A stretch of DNA of 64,000 nt from Anaerosporobacter faecicola. GTDB taxonomy: Bacteria; Bacillota; Clostridia; Lachnospirales; Lachnospiraceae. Below the pieces are notes generated by a model. That model ran no database searches. It was not told where the DNA came from and saw only the letters and a list, made by a program, of their open reading frames with translations. A program made the translations under genes and the position numbers. Below are positions 16,740 to 24,805 of the stretch, piece by piece. The DNA lies in contig NZ_JAAQRO010000030.1 in assembly GCF_012070565.1 (NCBI RefSeq), forward strand, positions 124,001-188,000, read 5' to 3'. Numbering within the stretch: the stretch's first letter is position 1; every line of letters begins with the position of its first letter.

Positions 16740-17267
16740 AACAAAAATTATTTCATACCTATCATAATTATCAACAGGAATTTCTTTATCTTCTATCATC
16801 TTTACATTCTCCTCTGTAACAAAACTATTACAGAATTCTAATTTACCAACTACATTATCATCTTTATCGTAAAAAATAGCAATTGGTTGAAATTCTTCGA
16901 ACGAGAAATTTGGTGTATAAGTCAATTTCATTACCCCGTCTTTTATTTCAACCTTATAACTTTTTACTTTGTCTATGACTTTTACTTTAACATAATACTT
17001 TTTCCCGTCACTTTTTGCAATAATTCTTGTTTCACCAATTTTGACGGCTTTTATTAGCCCCTTTTTTGAAACCTTCGCTACTTTTTTATCCTCTGAACTC
17101 CATTTAATTTTTTTGCATACCCTATAGCTATCCATTTGAAATGTATCTCCAGGATATAAAACAACTTCCGTTGCATTTAGTAGCACTTCATAAGCTTGTC
17201 CGACTTTAGGGATAACTAAAGAGATTACGATTATTATAGTCAACAATAAACTTAACCTTTTCTTCAT
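16725..17267 (-). CDS. Secreted Big_2-domain protein, probable prophage moron
   Basis: This 180-aa protein starts at the ATG following GGAGGGTGG; two upstream in-frame ATGs lack that site. Residues 1-25 are a signal peptide ending near GQA-YEV. Residues about 28-95 form a bacterial Ig-like (Big_2) domain with W-S-S-E-D-x-x-V-A-x-V and G-x-T-x-I motifs. A beta-rich domain of unknown type follows. It opposes the phage late operon and has its own promoter, which fits a lysogenic-conversion gene expressed from the prophage. It could alter the host surface; that is inference. Confidence 0.65.
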   Translation of the reverse strand: MKKRLSLLLTIIIVISLVIPKVGQAYEVLLNATEVVLYPGDTFQMDSYRVCKKIKWSSEDKKVAKVSKKGLIKAVKIGETRIIAKSDGKKYYVKVKVIDKVKSYKVEIKDGVMKLTYTPNFSFEEFQPIAIFYDKDDNVVGKLEFCNSFVTEENVKMIEDKEIPVDNYDRYEIIFVTTPD

Positions 17268-17298
17268 GAAACCACCCTCCATGTAATATAATGTATAT

Positions 17299-17327
17299 AT
17301 TATACTATTATATCCCAAATATAGCAA
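17299..17327 (-). promoter_or_regulatory. Promoter of the moron gene
   Basis: On the minus strand TTGCTA (17327-17322) and TATAAT (17304-17299) are separated by exactly 17 bases, giving a leader of about 25 bases before the ATG at 17267. Confidence 0.65.
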
Positions 17328-17340
17328 GCTGATACATACT

Positions 17341-17378
17341 AAAAATAAAGAGAACCGTATGCGTGCCTACGATTCTCT
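17341..17378 (-). terminator. Minus-strand hairpin terminator upstream of moron
   Basis: AGAGAATCGT pairs with ACGGTTCTCT with one mismatch and is followed on the minus strand by TTTATTTTT. It would insulate the moron promoter from minus-strand transcription entering the prophage end. Confidence 0.5.
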
Positions 17379-17447
17379 CTCTTCTATTTCTGACTATTTA
17401 ATTTTACAATATATAACAATTTTTGTCAACTTGATTATTATGATCAT

Positions 17448-17479
17448 TTGACTTTCAATTTGACTTCTTTTTGACTTCC
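17448..17479 (+). repeat. Three TTGACTTY direct repeats, possible integrase arm sites
   Basis: TTGACTTT, TTGACTTC and TTGACTTC start at 17448, 17460 and 17471, so they recur every 11-12 bases, about one helical turn. Phased direct repeats beside a prophage end are typical of integrase arm-type sites, but promoter-region repeats are an alternative. Confidence 0.35.
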
Positions 17480-17608
17480 ACAGACTATAAAAAGTGATAT
17501 AATATACATCAAAGTGTGTGCTAGCAAAAGTGAAGAAAACTCAATAAAATAAGGGCTTTAGTGCATGTTTGCGATAAAAGTAAAAAACAACTGTGATTCT
17601 TGAAGGGG

Positions 17609-17635
17609 GAACCGTATCATAAGTAGGGGCGTACC
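17609..17635 (+). repeat. Structured repeat copy A (3' half canonical)
   Basis: The 18-base core GAACCGTATCATAAGTAG is followed by GGGCGTACC. The 5' hairpin arm GATACGG is missing; the bases before the core read TTGAAGGGG. The 3' arm GGGCGTACC would pair perfectly with GGTACGCCC, which stands 5' of copy B, not here. Confidence 0.75.
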
Positions 17636-17860
17636 TTTTGAAATAATCTAAATAAGAATATTACATGATTTATAGAAAAGTATTTAACTTTATATAGACA
17701 ATGTAATATTTTTTAATAGACTAGTTTAGTGGCAAAGTGAAGATTAATAAATAGAGCATAGGGATAAAAACCTTGTAGAGAATATAAAGGTGCGCTTGGA
17801 CCACATTGTTTAGAATGTGATTAGCTAAGTTGGACACCAGCTGAAAATGAATTTGTATAT

Positions 17861-18043
17861 GTGAATGAAACTAGCACAGTTGAGAGTATGGATGTAATTG
17901 AGTTTGGAGATGAGATAGAGGCGGATGACTTTAACTCTGACAAATATATTGAGTTATGGCGTAAAATATATAAAAAAATTTATGAGACATATGAGAAATT
18001 CATGGAGTATAGAAATGCTGGAATAGATGAACTAAAGAAATGA
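17861..18043 (+). CDS. Possible small acidic protein or gene remnant, 60 aa
   Basis: A GTG-started frame encodes an acidic stretch followed by a Lys/Tyr-rich helix ending in a stop. The frame stays open upstream to 17827 without a better start and there is no good ribosome site, so it may be the 3' remnant of a longer gene. No family is recognised. Confidence 0.25.
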   Translation: MNETSTVESMDVIEFGDEIEADDFNSDKYIELWRKIYKKIYETYEKFMEYRNAGIDELKK

Positions 18044-18367
18044 GTTGCTTGCATTGTTTGGTTAGCACGATCAACCTGATCCAGATACAGGTGAAACAGA
18101 TATATTGAGATTTTCTATTATTTGTGATATGCAAAGATGCATGGGTGTACGGTTTTGACAGGGATATTTTGATGCACTATATAGTTCATAGATTTGTATA
18201 GTACATTTAAATATCCTATTGAATATAATTGATTTTATGAGAAGTAAGTTGAATTTGGATATTATGGATAAAGATTTATGTAAATCATTCTTGTATAGTT
18301 GCAATCTATTCTGATTCAATTGAAAGAAGAAATATTTTAGATATACTTGTCAGTAGGAGGTGATTAC
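18044..18367 (+). other. Non-coding stretch before LytTR gene
   Basis: A short open stretch (GATCAACCTGATCCAGATAC...) near 18069-18160 reads as a plausible protein C-terminus but has no start. It may be a remnant. The remainder is AT-rich with no clear signal except the ribosome site AGGAGG at 18355. Confidence 0.3.
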
Positions 18368-18814
18368 TTGAAAATTAAATTAAGGCTCAGCAATGCCAGA
18401 AAGGACCAATTAGCTGAAGACTTGTCGAATAGGGGCATAGAAATAACTGAGAATTCAGACTTGATTTTGACGGAGGATGGTTATTACGGAGGTGAATTAT
18501 ACTGCAAGGAGGGTACAGATACAGTAATAGTTGCTCATCCTGATATTCTATATATTGAGTCTTTGGGAAAGGATGTATATGTTCATACAATAAATAAAAG
18601 CTTTACCACTACCACAAGGATTTATGTGTTAGAGAAGAATCTCCCAAATGAACAGTTTGTGAGAATTAGTAATTCTGTAATAATAAGAAAAAATGCGATA
18701 CAGAGGATACGTCCTGGGTTTAGTCAGAAGTTTTATTTAACATTAAAAAATGGAGATACTGTAGATGTTACCCGTACATATTATTATAGGTTTAAAGAGT
18801 ATTACGGTATTTAG
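18368..18814 (+). CDS. LytTR-domain DNA-binding regulator
   Basis: The TTG at 18368 is chosen because AGGAGG ends eight bases upstream; an upstream TTG lies before that site. The 148-aa protein has a short N-terminal domain (1-45) and a LytTR DNA-binding domain (about 50-145): DILYIESLGKDVYVHT, FVRISNSVIIRKNAIQRI and a final YYYRFKEYYGI, all typical. There is no receiver domain. Stand-alone LytTR regulators are often encoded with a membrane protein that holds them inactive, and the next gene encodes such a membrane protein 13 bases downstream. Confidence 0.85.
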   Translation: MKIKLRLSNARKDQLAEDLSNRGIEITENSDLILTEDGYYGGELYCKEGTDTVIVAHPDILYIESLGKDVYVHTINKSFTTTTRIYVLEKNLPNEQFVRISNSVIIRKNAIQRIRPGFSQKFYLTLKNGDTVDVTRTYYYRFKEYYGI

Positions 18815-18827
18815 AAGGAGAAAGATT

Positions 18828-19592
18828 ATGTTTTCAATTTTGGGTGTGATTGTAATGGTTACTTTTATAGTAGCTATTGCAGTATTTGGTTATTATTTGA
18901 TTTATGTCAACAATATAAATAAAAAAATACAACGTGGACAAGTAAGTAATAAAAAATTGATAGATATGCCTAAAATAATTATGATTGCGATAATAGTACT
19001 GTTATTATTTTACTCAATCATTCTGTCTGTAGAACTAAGCCACAGTAATAAAGATGTAGCAATTGTAAATCACAATAACTTTGCGGTTATAGATTTATCA
19101 GATTATACATTTTTTGAACATTCAGGTTTAAGAGAGAATGATGATGCAAGTTTTGCAAAAGTTTATTCAAAAGAAGTTAATAAAGGATATGATAAATCTG
19201 TAGTCAGAGATGGTGATTTTGTTTTTACGATATTTGTAAGAAATACTGATCAAGATGATTTCCATCCAGATTATCTTTGTTATGTTGATTATGTTGGTGA
19301 AGTTAAAGACGAATTGTTAAGGTATAATAATTGTGAGTATATAGATGGTGTAAGTGGTAAAGAGACAGGAGGTAGATCTGGTGGCGGAGGAGCTGTACAG
19401 ACAAAGTTGTTATATATTGGAAATTTGAACGAAGGATCATCTTTTAGAATAACAGAATGTATACTTGATGCAGCAGGGGAACGGGAGTTTGCCCAAGCAG
19501 AAGAGGAGGCATATAAGGCTGATAAAGGTGAGTTCCCTTCATTCGCAGAATATGCGCTATCAAGTGGAAGTACAACGATCACGATAGAATAA
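18828..19592 (+). CDS. Membrane protein paired with LytTR regulator
   Basis: The start at ATG 18828 is chosen for its GAAGGAGAAAGATT ribosome site (254 aa). Two membrane helices (about residues 3-25 and 48-68) precede a large, probably extracellular domain with a Gly-rich loop (GGRSGGGGA). It is not the four-helix DUF3021 partner usual for LytTR regulators. The two genes form an operon, so it may sense a signal and control the regulator. Family unknown. Confidence 0.6.
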   Translation: MFSILGVIVMVTFIVAIAVFGYYLIYVNNINKKIQRGQVSNKKLIDMPKIIMIAIIVLLLFYSIILSVELSHSNKDVAIVNHNNFAVIDLSDYTFFEHSGLRENDDASFAKVYSKEVNKGYDKSVVRDGDFVFTIFVRNTDQDDFHPDYLCYVDYVGEVKDELLRYNNCEYIDGVSGKETGGRSGGGGAVQTKLLYIGNLNEGSSFRITECILDAAGEREFAQAEEEAYKADKGEFPSFAEYALSSGSTTITIE

Positions 19593-19781
19593 TCTGTGTA
19601 GATGTATTTATTATAGACAAAATGAGCATAAGACGAAGTCCAGCATAGCTTAATTTGTAATATTATTACTAAACTAAACTCCGCTATAGTTGGAATGCTA
19701 GTAAAATAAAATGAATTTTAATCAGGACAGTGAATCTGGCACATAGAGGGTAATATCTTTCTATCTGTTTTTCATATTAAC

Positions 19782-19837
19782 GGTACGCCCATGATACTGA
19801 TACGGAGAACCGTATCATAAGTAGAGGGGAGTTTTAC
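19782..19837 (+). repeat. Structured repeat copy B (perfect inner hairpin)
   Basis: GATACGG-AGAA-CCGTATC forms a perfect 7-bp stem with a four-base loop at 19799-19816. The core GAACCGTATCATAAGTAG is identical to that of copy A. The 5' flank is GGTACGCCC and the 3' flank AGGGGAGTTTTAC; these do not pair with each other. GGTACGCCC instead complements the 3' flank of copy A, and GGGGAGTTTTAC complements the 5' flank of copy H. Confidence 0.85.
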
Positions 19838-19888
19838 AGTTATCGGAAGTTATTAGTGATATAACTGAATAAGATTTTAGAAAATAGG

Positions 19889-19926
19889 CCAATATATCTA
19901 CAATGTTGAGATATATTGGTTCTTTT
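19889..19926 (+). terminator. Intrinsic terminator after repeat copy B
   Basis: CCAATATATC pairs with GATATATTGG around an 11-base loop, followed by a T-rich run. Confidence 0.75.
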
Positions 19927-20063
19927 TTTGAAATTTATATGAGCCAATACAAAAGCAATACAAAAGTATAGATATAGCATTTGATACGGCTATATGCTTT
20001 ACTGGTATATATACTTGGTAAGAATCTGTAGAAATATTTACATAAATAGTATAAAATTATTGA

Positions 20064-20210
20064 TATGATGAATTAAGGCGACTAAGTAATTCATTTAGAA
20101 TTGGTATTATAATACTCAATGCTGAAGATATTGATGAAAGTGAAATACTCTTCCCAGCAAAAGAGAAGGAATTTATAATTATGACTACTGAAGCAGATGA
20201 AATTGAATAA
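20064..20210 (+). pseudogene. Remnant of HrgA-like (COG2958-type) protein C-terminus
   Basis: An open stretch of 48 codons without a start reads LRRLSNSFRIGIIILN, then EDIDESEILFPA, a pattern I associate with the C-terminal part of HrgA/COG2958 proteins. The region upstream does not continue the frame, so it looks like a truncated leftover. Recognition is tentative. Confidence 0.35.
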
Positions 20211-20235
20211 ACTACGATAAGGAGCATTTATAGAT

Positions 20236-21057
20236 ATGAGAATATTAGTTTTTGGATCAAGTGGTTATGCTGGACAGAAAATAAAGAGTAGGCTTGCTCA
20301 GGAATACAAGTATGTTTTTGGTACATATCATAATTCTGTGTCGGAATTTGAATTAGAAGACGCCACAATGTATTCATTTGACTTGCGTTCGCTTGGTTCG
20401 CTTACCAATCTTTTATTGGAAACAAAACCAACTGTAATTATTTATTGTCTCAGGGGTGATTTTGCACAACAGCTTAGTGCAGTTCGTGTAATGGCACAAT
20501 ATATACAAGAGAAAGAAACTGGGAAAATGGTATTTCTTTCTACATCGAATGTTTTTGATGGTGCACTTAGTGCCCCTCATTACGAGGATGAACCTCCGAA
20601 AGCAGATACTGATTATGGTAAGTTTAAAATAGAATGTGAAAATATTTTACAAACTACTATTATGAACAAGAGCGTAATTTTGCGTATTCCTCAGATTTAT
20701 GGTAAAAACTGTCCACGCCTTAACAGACTAAAGGAAGCAAGTTCCAACGGTGAAACATTGAATACAATTAAGAATCTATTTGTTAACTATACGACTGATG
20801 AATACATTGCTGATTGGATTCTATATATATTAAAAAATAATCTGACAGGTGTTTTCCACATAGGATCAGAGGATATCATTGATTACTATGCTTTTCAAGT
20901 TATGTTGCTTAATGCTTTGAAGATTCCAGCTCCTTTGTTTTCAATCGAGGAGGAAAAAGAGGCATCATACCAAGCGGTTCTTCCACATAGGAATGATATT
21001 CCTGATTGGCTAAAGTTCAAAGTTGTTGATGTGATTCATCAAATGATGCCATTGTAA
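20236..21057 (+). CDS. NAD(P)-dependent RmlD-like reductase (extended SDR)
   Basis: This 273-aa protein begins with a Rossmann motif, ILVFGSSGYAGQKI. It carries MVFLSTSNVFDG (active-site Ser/Thr strand) and DTDYGKFKIECE, where YGKFK supplies the YxxxK catalytic pair. This resembles dTDP-4-dehydrorhamnose reductase and related sugar-nucleotide reductases. It stands alone, without other rhamnose genes, so the substrate is uncertain. The ribosome site AAGGAG is nine bases from the ATG. Confidence 0.7.
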   Translation: MRILVFGSSGYAGQKIKSRLAQEYKYVFGTYHNSVSEFELEDATMYSFDLRSLGSLTNLLLETKPTVIIYCLRGDFAQQLSAVRVMAQYIQEKETGKMVFLSTSNVFDGALSAPHYEDEPPKADTDYGKFKIECENILQTTIMNKSVILRIPQIYGKNCPRLNRLKEASSNGETLNTIKNLFVNYTTDEYIADWILYILKNNLTGVFHIGSEDIIDYYAFQVMLLNALKIPAPLFSIEEEKEASYQAVLPHRNDIPDWLKFKVVDVIHQMMPL

Positions 21058-21112
21058 TTAGCTTAATGACCGAAGGGGGGAGAATTGAAAATGTTATGTA
21101 GTTATAAATATG

Positions 21113-21535
21113 TTAATGGTAATTAAATGTTTCAAAGTTTTCTGGTAGGAAGTCACATTGATCATCAGGTACACCAAGTGTCTTAGCATATCTGATCATC
21201 TCATCCCATTTATCCTTATCGACAGCCTGCGAAGTATCTAGCATTTGATAGTGGATTGGATAAAGACCGACCGTTGACATTCTAAAGATCCTGTTTCTAA
21301 AAAGTATAATAGCATCTTTATCCGTATGTATGGTTATGTACCATTCTTTATGAAGTTTTGTACTCATATTACTTTGAAGGCTTAAAATTGTAGATTCAAG
21401 TTGTTCTTCTGGTATTGCAATCGAATATATCTTAAGCAATCCTAAAAAACGTTTCCGAATGGTTAGTATAGTAAATTGCTTGAGAAAAGAGTCTTTCTTA
21501 AGGCTTAAATTAATTACTTCTGCTATATAATTCAT
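21113..21535 (-). CDS. Hypothetical protein, 140 aa
   Basis: The start chosen follows AAGGAGATATATC; a further upstream ATG lacks a ribosome site. The protein is mixed alpha/beta and without signal peptide or membrane helix. A Leu/Lys-rich N-terminal half is followed by a KEWYITIHTDKDAIILF strand region and an acidic end. I recognise no family. It stands alone on the minus strand between + strand genes. Confidence 0.5.
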   Translation of the reverse strand: MNYIAEVINLSLKKDSFLKQFTILTIRKRFLGLLKIYSIAIPEEQLESTILSLQSNMSTKLHKEWYITIHTDKDAIILFRNRIFRMSTVGLYPIHYQMLDTSQAVDKDKWDEMIRYAKTLGVPDDQCDFLPENFETFNYH

Positions 21536-21801
21536 GATATATCTCCTTTTTGTACAGAACATTTGTTCCTATTACATTGTAATTTTATACCTTATTACAT
21601 GAAATTACAATACTTAATGATAACTCTTTTGCAACTTACTTTTATTAATTGTAACTTACCGTCTAAATTCCTGCGTTCATTTTATCGGGTAAAAAGGTAA
21701 TTATTGATTAATTAATTTACATATGCTAGACTCTAATAGTATTATTATGAGATATGCAATCAATAAAATTATATAGATAGATTGGGAAAGGAGGATTTGT
21801 T

Positions 21802-21849
21802 ATGCATAAAATAGAAAAAATTAATCGAAGGAGGGCATTGCCTTTCTAG
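21802..21849 (+). CDS. Leader peptide MHKIEKINRRRALPF upstream of GNAT
   Basis: A 15-codon frame follows AAAGGAGGATTTGTT, a stronger ribosome site than that of the downstream gene, and ends 14 bases before the GNAT start. It contains three consecutive Arg codons (CGA AGG AGG), which could slow ribosomes. This fits a translated leader that controls the acetyltransferase gene, but no clear alternative hairpins were worked out. Confidence 0.45.
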   Translation: MHKIEKINRRRALPF

Positions 21850-21863
21850 AATAGGAGTACTCA

Positions 21864-22409
21864 ATGAGAGATGAAAATAAAAAAGAAATTATAGGAAAGA
21901 AAGTAATTCTTCGTGAGCAGAGAAAAGAAGATGCAAAATATTTTGCATATTGGTTTAATCAGCCGGATGTAATGTTTAAATGTGGATTTACAGATTTGAC
22001 AGATGAGGCACAAGAGATTGCAAGTATTGAGAGAAAGACAGAAGATTCTGATTGGTATACAATTACAGATCTAAAAGGTAATATAGTAGGAGAAACAGGT
22101 CTTCTTCGTATGTGGCCAGTATGGCATTGTACAGACATCTCTATTATGCTGCCAGATCCCAAAAACCAAGGGCAGGGTTATGGGACAGAGGCAATTCAAA
22201 TGATGTTTGAACTTGCATTTGACAAATATGAGATGAATCGGATTGCCATCGGTGTGGTGGCAAAGAATACATATGCATTGGAGTTTTATGAAAAAGTAGG
22301 TTTTAGGAAAGAGGGGATCCAGGAGCAGGGATACTACTATGATAATGAATACAGTGATTTTATTATGATGAGATTATTAAAGCAAGAGTGGATGGCACAA
22401 AGAAAATAA
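21864..22409 (+). CDS. GNAT N-acetyltransferase, RimJ/RimL-like
   Basis: This 181-aa single-domain acetyltransferase has the motifs WFNQPDV near the start, KGNIVGETGLL, the acetyl-CoA loop PKNQGQGYGTEAIQMM (Q/R-x-x-G-x-G/A), and ALEFYEKVGFRKEG at the C-terminus. Acetyl-CoA-dependent modification of an amine is expected; relatives act on ribosomal proteins, polyamines or antibiotics. Ribosome site AGGAG, start ATG 21864. A leader peptide precedes it, and a terminator shared with the FUSC gene follows. Confidence 0.85.
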   Translation: MRDENKKEIIGKKVILREQRKEDAKYFAYWFNQPDVMFKCGFTDLTDEAQEIASIERKTEDSDWYTITDLKGNIVGETGLLRMWPVWHCTDISIMLPDPKNQGQGYGTEAIQMMFELAFDKYEMNRIAIGVVAKNTYALEFYEKVGFRKEGIQEQGYYYDNEYSDFIMMRLLKQEWMAQRK

Positions 22410-22445
22410 AGTACCAATAACCATTTGGCTTAAGAGTTGGACTAA

Positions 22446-22482
22446 AAAACAGAATTAGGAGAGTTTATCCTAATTCTGTTTT
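22446..22482. terminator. Bidirectional terminator, GNAT/FUSC
   Basis: AAAACAGAATTAGGA pairs with TCCTAATTCTGTTTT across a 7-base loop, with T-runs in both directions. It serves the two convergent genes. Confidence 0.85.
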
Positions 22483-22486
22483 TGGT

Positions 22487-23524
22487 TTAAGATATATTAT
22501 CGAGCAATTTACAAAAGTATTTATTAAAGAATAGTCCGTATATAGCTCCTATAGTATTATTAAATACTCTATAGAAGATAGCTGCTGGAAACCCTAGAAT
22601 TGTTGCTGCAATAGATATAGCCCCGAAGGTATTAAACATTGATTGAAATCCATAAGTTGCTGAAAGGCCTACACAGATTCCGCCAATAATTCCAATATTA
22701 TTATAAACAACATCAGGACAGTATTTATAAATAAGAAAAACTAGTAAGGCACCAAAAATATTACCTATAATTCTTGCTTTTACTTTTTCTTTTTGACCTG
22801 TTGGGAATGGAGTAATTATAGACATAACAGCAATACCTATCCACATAGGTCTTGGTAGATGAATTAATCTTGCAATAAACAAAATAGAAGATATGGCAAT
22901 AGTAAGAGATATCTGCCATTTTGTTCTATCAGATTTAAGATTGAATTCTTCAATAAAATTTGAGAGATTTAATTCATATGTTTTTTTTCTATGGTTTCTA
23001 TAATATATTACTATAGTGATTAGAGCACCTACAGCAAGTCCTTCTATTCTTTTGATATATGAATATCCAGATACATCATAACCATATAGTAATAAATAAC
23101 TTAAAATTAATGTAGAGTGATTAAACATCTTTACATTATGGCACCCGATAAACAATAATATAAAAATACATATAATATTAACTAATAATTCAACAAAAAT
23201 GTTACCAGCATTACATAAGCGTGGTCCTAAAGCTAAAATAAAAAATATAGCTATTAAATAAGCAATTGCGTGTGAGGTCTTTACTGATAAATCCACATTT
23301 CTAAATACTAAAACAAAAAGTAGCACAACAACCCCAACAATACTATTTGGATTACCCCAAATTTTACTATAAGCAATTACAAAAGTCATACAAAATACCA
23401 TGGTAATAAAAATCTTAAATAGATAAATAACAATATGCCTTAATTTTTCTTTATTGTTTTGTGCATTTCTAATAAGTTCTTTGGAACCAGCTTGGTTTAA
23501 TTTTAATTCTTGATAAAATGTCAT
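22487..23524 (-). CDS. FUSC-family membrane protein (aromatic acid exporter-like)
   Basis: This 345-aa protein has many hydrophobic helices in two blocks (about residues 28-180 and 205-330), separated by a short charged loop. A conserved PRPMWIGIAVMSIITP stretch near residue 226 is typical of FUSC/ArAE proteins. The family includes fusaric-acid resistance and aromatic-acid efflux proteins, but the substrate here is unknown. It is on the minus strand, divergent from the AraC gene. Confidence 0.7.
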   Translation of the reverse strand: MTFYQELKLNQAGSKELIRNAQNNKEKLRHIVIYLFKIFITMVFCMTFVIAYSKIWGNPNSIVGVVVLLFVLVFRNVDLSVKTSHAIAYLIAIFFILALGPRLCNAGNIFVELLVNIICIFILLFIGCHNVKMFNHSTLILSYLLLYGYDVSGYSYIKRIEGLAVGALITIVIYYRNHRKKTYELNLSNFIEEFNLKSDRTKWQISLTIAISSILFIARLIHLPRPMWIGIAVMSIITPFPTGQKEKVKARIIGNIFGALLVFLIYKYCPDVVYNNIGIIGGICVGLSATYGFQSMFNTFGAISIAATILGFPAAIFYRVFNNTIGAIYGLFFNKYFCKLLDNIS

Positions 23525-23873
23525 ATATTAAAGCCGCCTTTTTATAAGTCATATATTTTTTTATAGCAAAGAAGTATTATACTATTGAAAAAATAAAATG
23601 TCAAAAAACTAGAATAAATGAAAAACATTGAGCCTATTTAATTAAGTTTAAATATTACTTGTGATACGATGAACCGTATTATATGATTGCTTTATTGCTA
23701 TAGATGGGTAATAATAGAGTAAATAGATACTATTATGAAATAAATATATAAAGCTACAGAAGAGCAGTCTAAGTAGCACGAAAAGGATGAAGAAAATGAT
23801 AAGGAGAAACAAAGAATACAGCGTTGCAGTTATGCTAATATGTCCTAAAATATCAAAATTATGTTAGAAAATA
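23525..23873. other. Divergent intergenic region with repeat copy C
   Basis: It lies between FUSC (-) and the AraC-type regulator (+), contains repeat copy C at 23663-23680 and is otherwise AT-rich. No other gene is seen. Confidence 0.4.
23663..23680 (+). repeat. Structured repeat copy C (degenerate)
   Basis: GATACGATGAACCGTATT keeps the GATACG/CGTATT stem. The downstream AAGTAGGGG part is not conserved. Confidence 0.55.
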
Positions 23874-24788
23874 ATGATAGGATATACAGAAGGGAGAATA
23901 ATTATCATCTATACTGATATTGTTGAGAAAACTAAAAAATTAATAAAAGATGAGCTTGAACAAATCAATTGTGAGAGGGTCGCAGAATATAATAATTACT
24001 CCATGAAGCAGATGAATCGCATTTTTTTGTCCCAGACCGATATGAGTCTGGGCGAGTATATTAATGATAAAAGGCTTGCACAGGCAGTAATGGATTTGAG
24101 GTATACCAATTTGCCTATACTGCAGATTGCACAGAAAAATGGATATAGTACACAGGAGAGCTTTACTAGAGCGGTAAAGAAAACTTTCCATGTTACCCCA
24201 TACCAATTTCGTAAGGATCATGTATGGAGTGAGGATGACATGGAAGAAAAACTGGCAGAAGTGATAGAAGAAACATCCCATGAAGCTGCAAGGCAGGATA
24301 GAGTGGAACTTCCAGAACCTCATGTTCGTTTTGTACATAAACAAAAAAGTCTTTGGTACTATATCGCAATGAATAAGACTGATTTGTTCCCTCATAACTT
24401 CTATGTACAATGTCAAAAAGATCATCTTTATGAAAGACTACATTACATAAGTAATGAGAATCCAATTGGAGGAGCTTATTTAACACACATCTATAAGAAC
24501 ATAAAGTTTGCTGCCTTAACATTAGGATTTGAGACGGATGATGCGGAGAGTTATAAAACAAACAAGGAACTTGAAGTCTGCATTATGCCTGAATCAGACT
24601 ATTTAGTTGTGAATGTACCTCCATATAGACATTATGAATTAGGTGCTCATGTACTTGCTGCATGGAATGTTTTTTCGGAATTTGATTATAGTAGATATCA
24701 TTTAAAAAGAGATCTTGATCATGCCCCGATTTATGAATGGGACTCAAAAGTAGATGGATATACCTTATATTTCCCTGTAACGAAATGA
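23874..24788 (+). CDS. AraC-type regulator with GyrI-like effector domain
   Basis: The protein has an AraC DNA-binding domain at the N-terminus (about residues 12-115: YSMKQMNRIF, NLPILQIAQKNGYSTQESFTRAVKKTFHVTPYQFR) and a GyrI-like effector domain (about 150-300). This order is that of SoxS/Rob-like drug-sensing regulators. The ATG at 23874 has no ribosome site. A good one (AGGGAG at 23891) lies ten bases before codon ATC 23907, where homologous proteins could start with Met, so the true start is uncertain. It is 17 bases from the DUF2268 gene, probably an operon. Confidence 0.8.
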   Translation: MIGYTEGRIIIIYTDIVEKTKKLIKDELEQINCERVAEYNNYSMKQMNRIFLSQTDMSLGEYINDKRLAQAVMDLRYTNLPILQIAQKNGYSTQESFTRAVKKTFHVTPYQFRKDHVWSEDDMEEKLAEVIEETSHEAARQDRVELPEPHVRFVHKQKSLWYYIAMNKTDLFPHNFYVQCQKDHLYERLHYISNENPIGGAYLTHIYKNIKFAALTLGFETDDAESYKTNKELEVCIMPESDYLVVNVPPYRHYELGAHVLAAWNVFSEFDYSRYHLKRDLDHAPIYEWDSKVDGYTLYFPVTK

Positions 24789-24805
24789 ATTGGAGGGCCA
24801 ATAAA

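Larger units (their letters stand above)
17379..17860. other. Prophage/chromosome boundary region, no gene
   Basis: No convincing gene is seen. The stretch holds three TTGACTTY direct repeats (17448-17479), a possible promoter-like TATAAT near 17508, the first structured repeat copy (17609-17635) and a 10-bp inverted repeat. In the last, AATATTACAT (near 17661) pairs with ATGTAATATT (near 17700), followed by a T-rich stretch. The host-type repeat at 17.6 kb suggests the prophage ends before it. No duplicated att core can be checked, because the left end is outside the window. Confidence 0.4.
19593..20063. other. Intergenic region with repeat copy B and terminator
   Basis: It contains the complete hairpin copy B (19782-19837) and an intrinsic terminator 19889-19926 in which CCAATATATC pairs with GATATATTGG, followed by TTCTTTTTTT. 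No gene is seen. Confidence 0.5.

Noticed and set aside
18069..18160. Open stretch reading DQPDPDTGETDILRFSII
   Set aside because: It looks protein-like but has no start and no recognised family; recorded only as a possible remnant.
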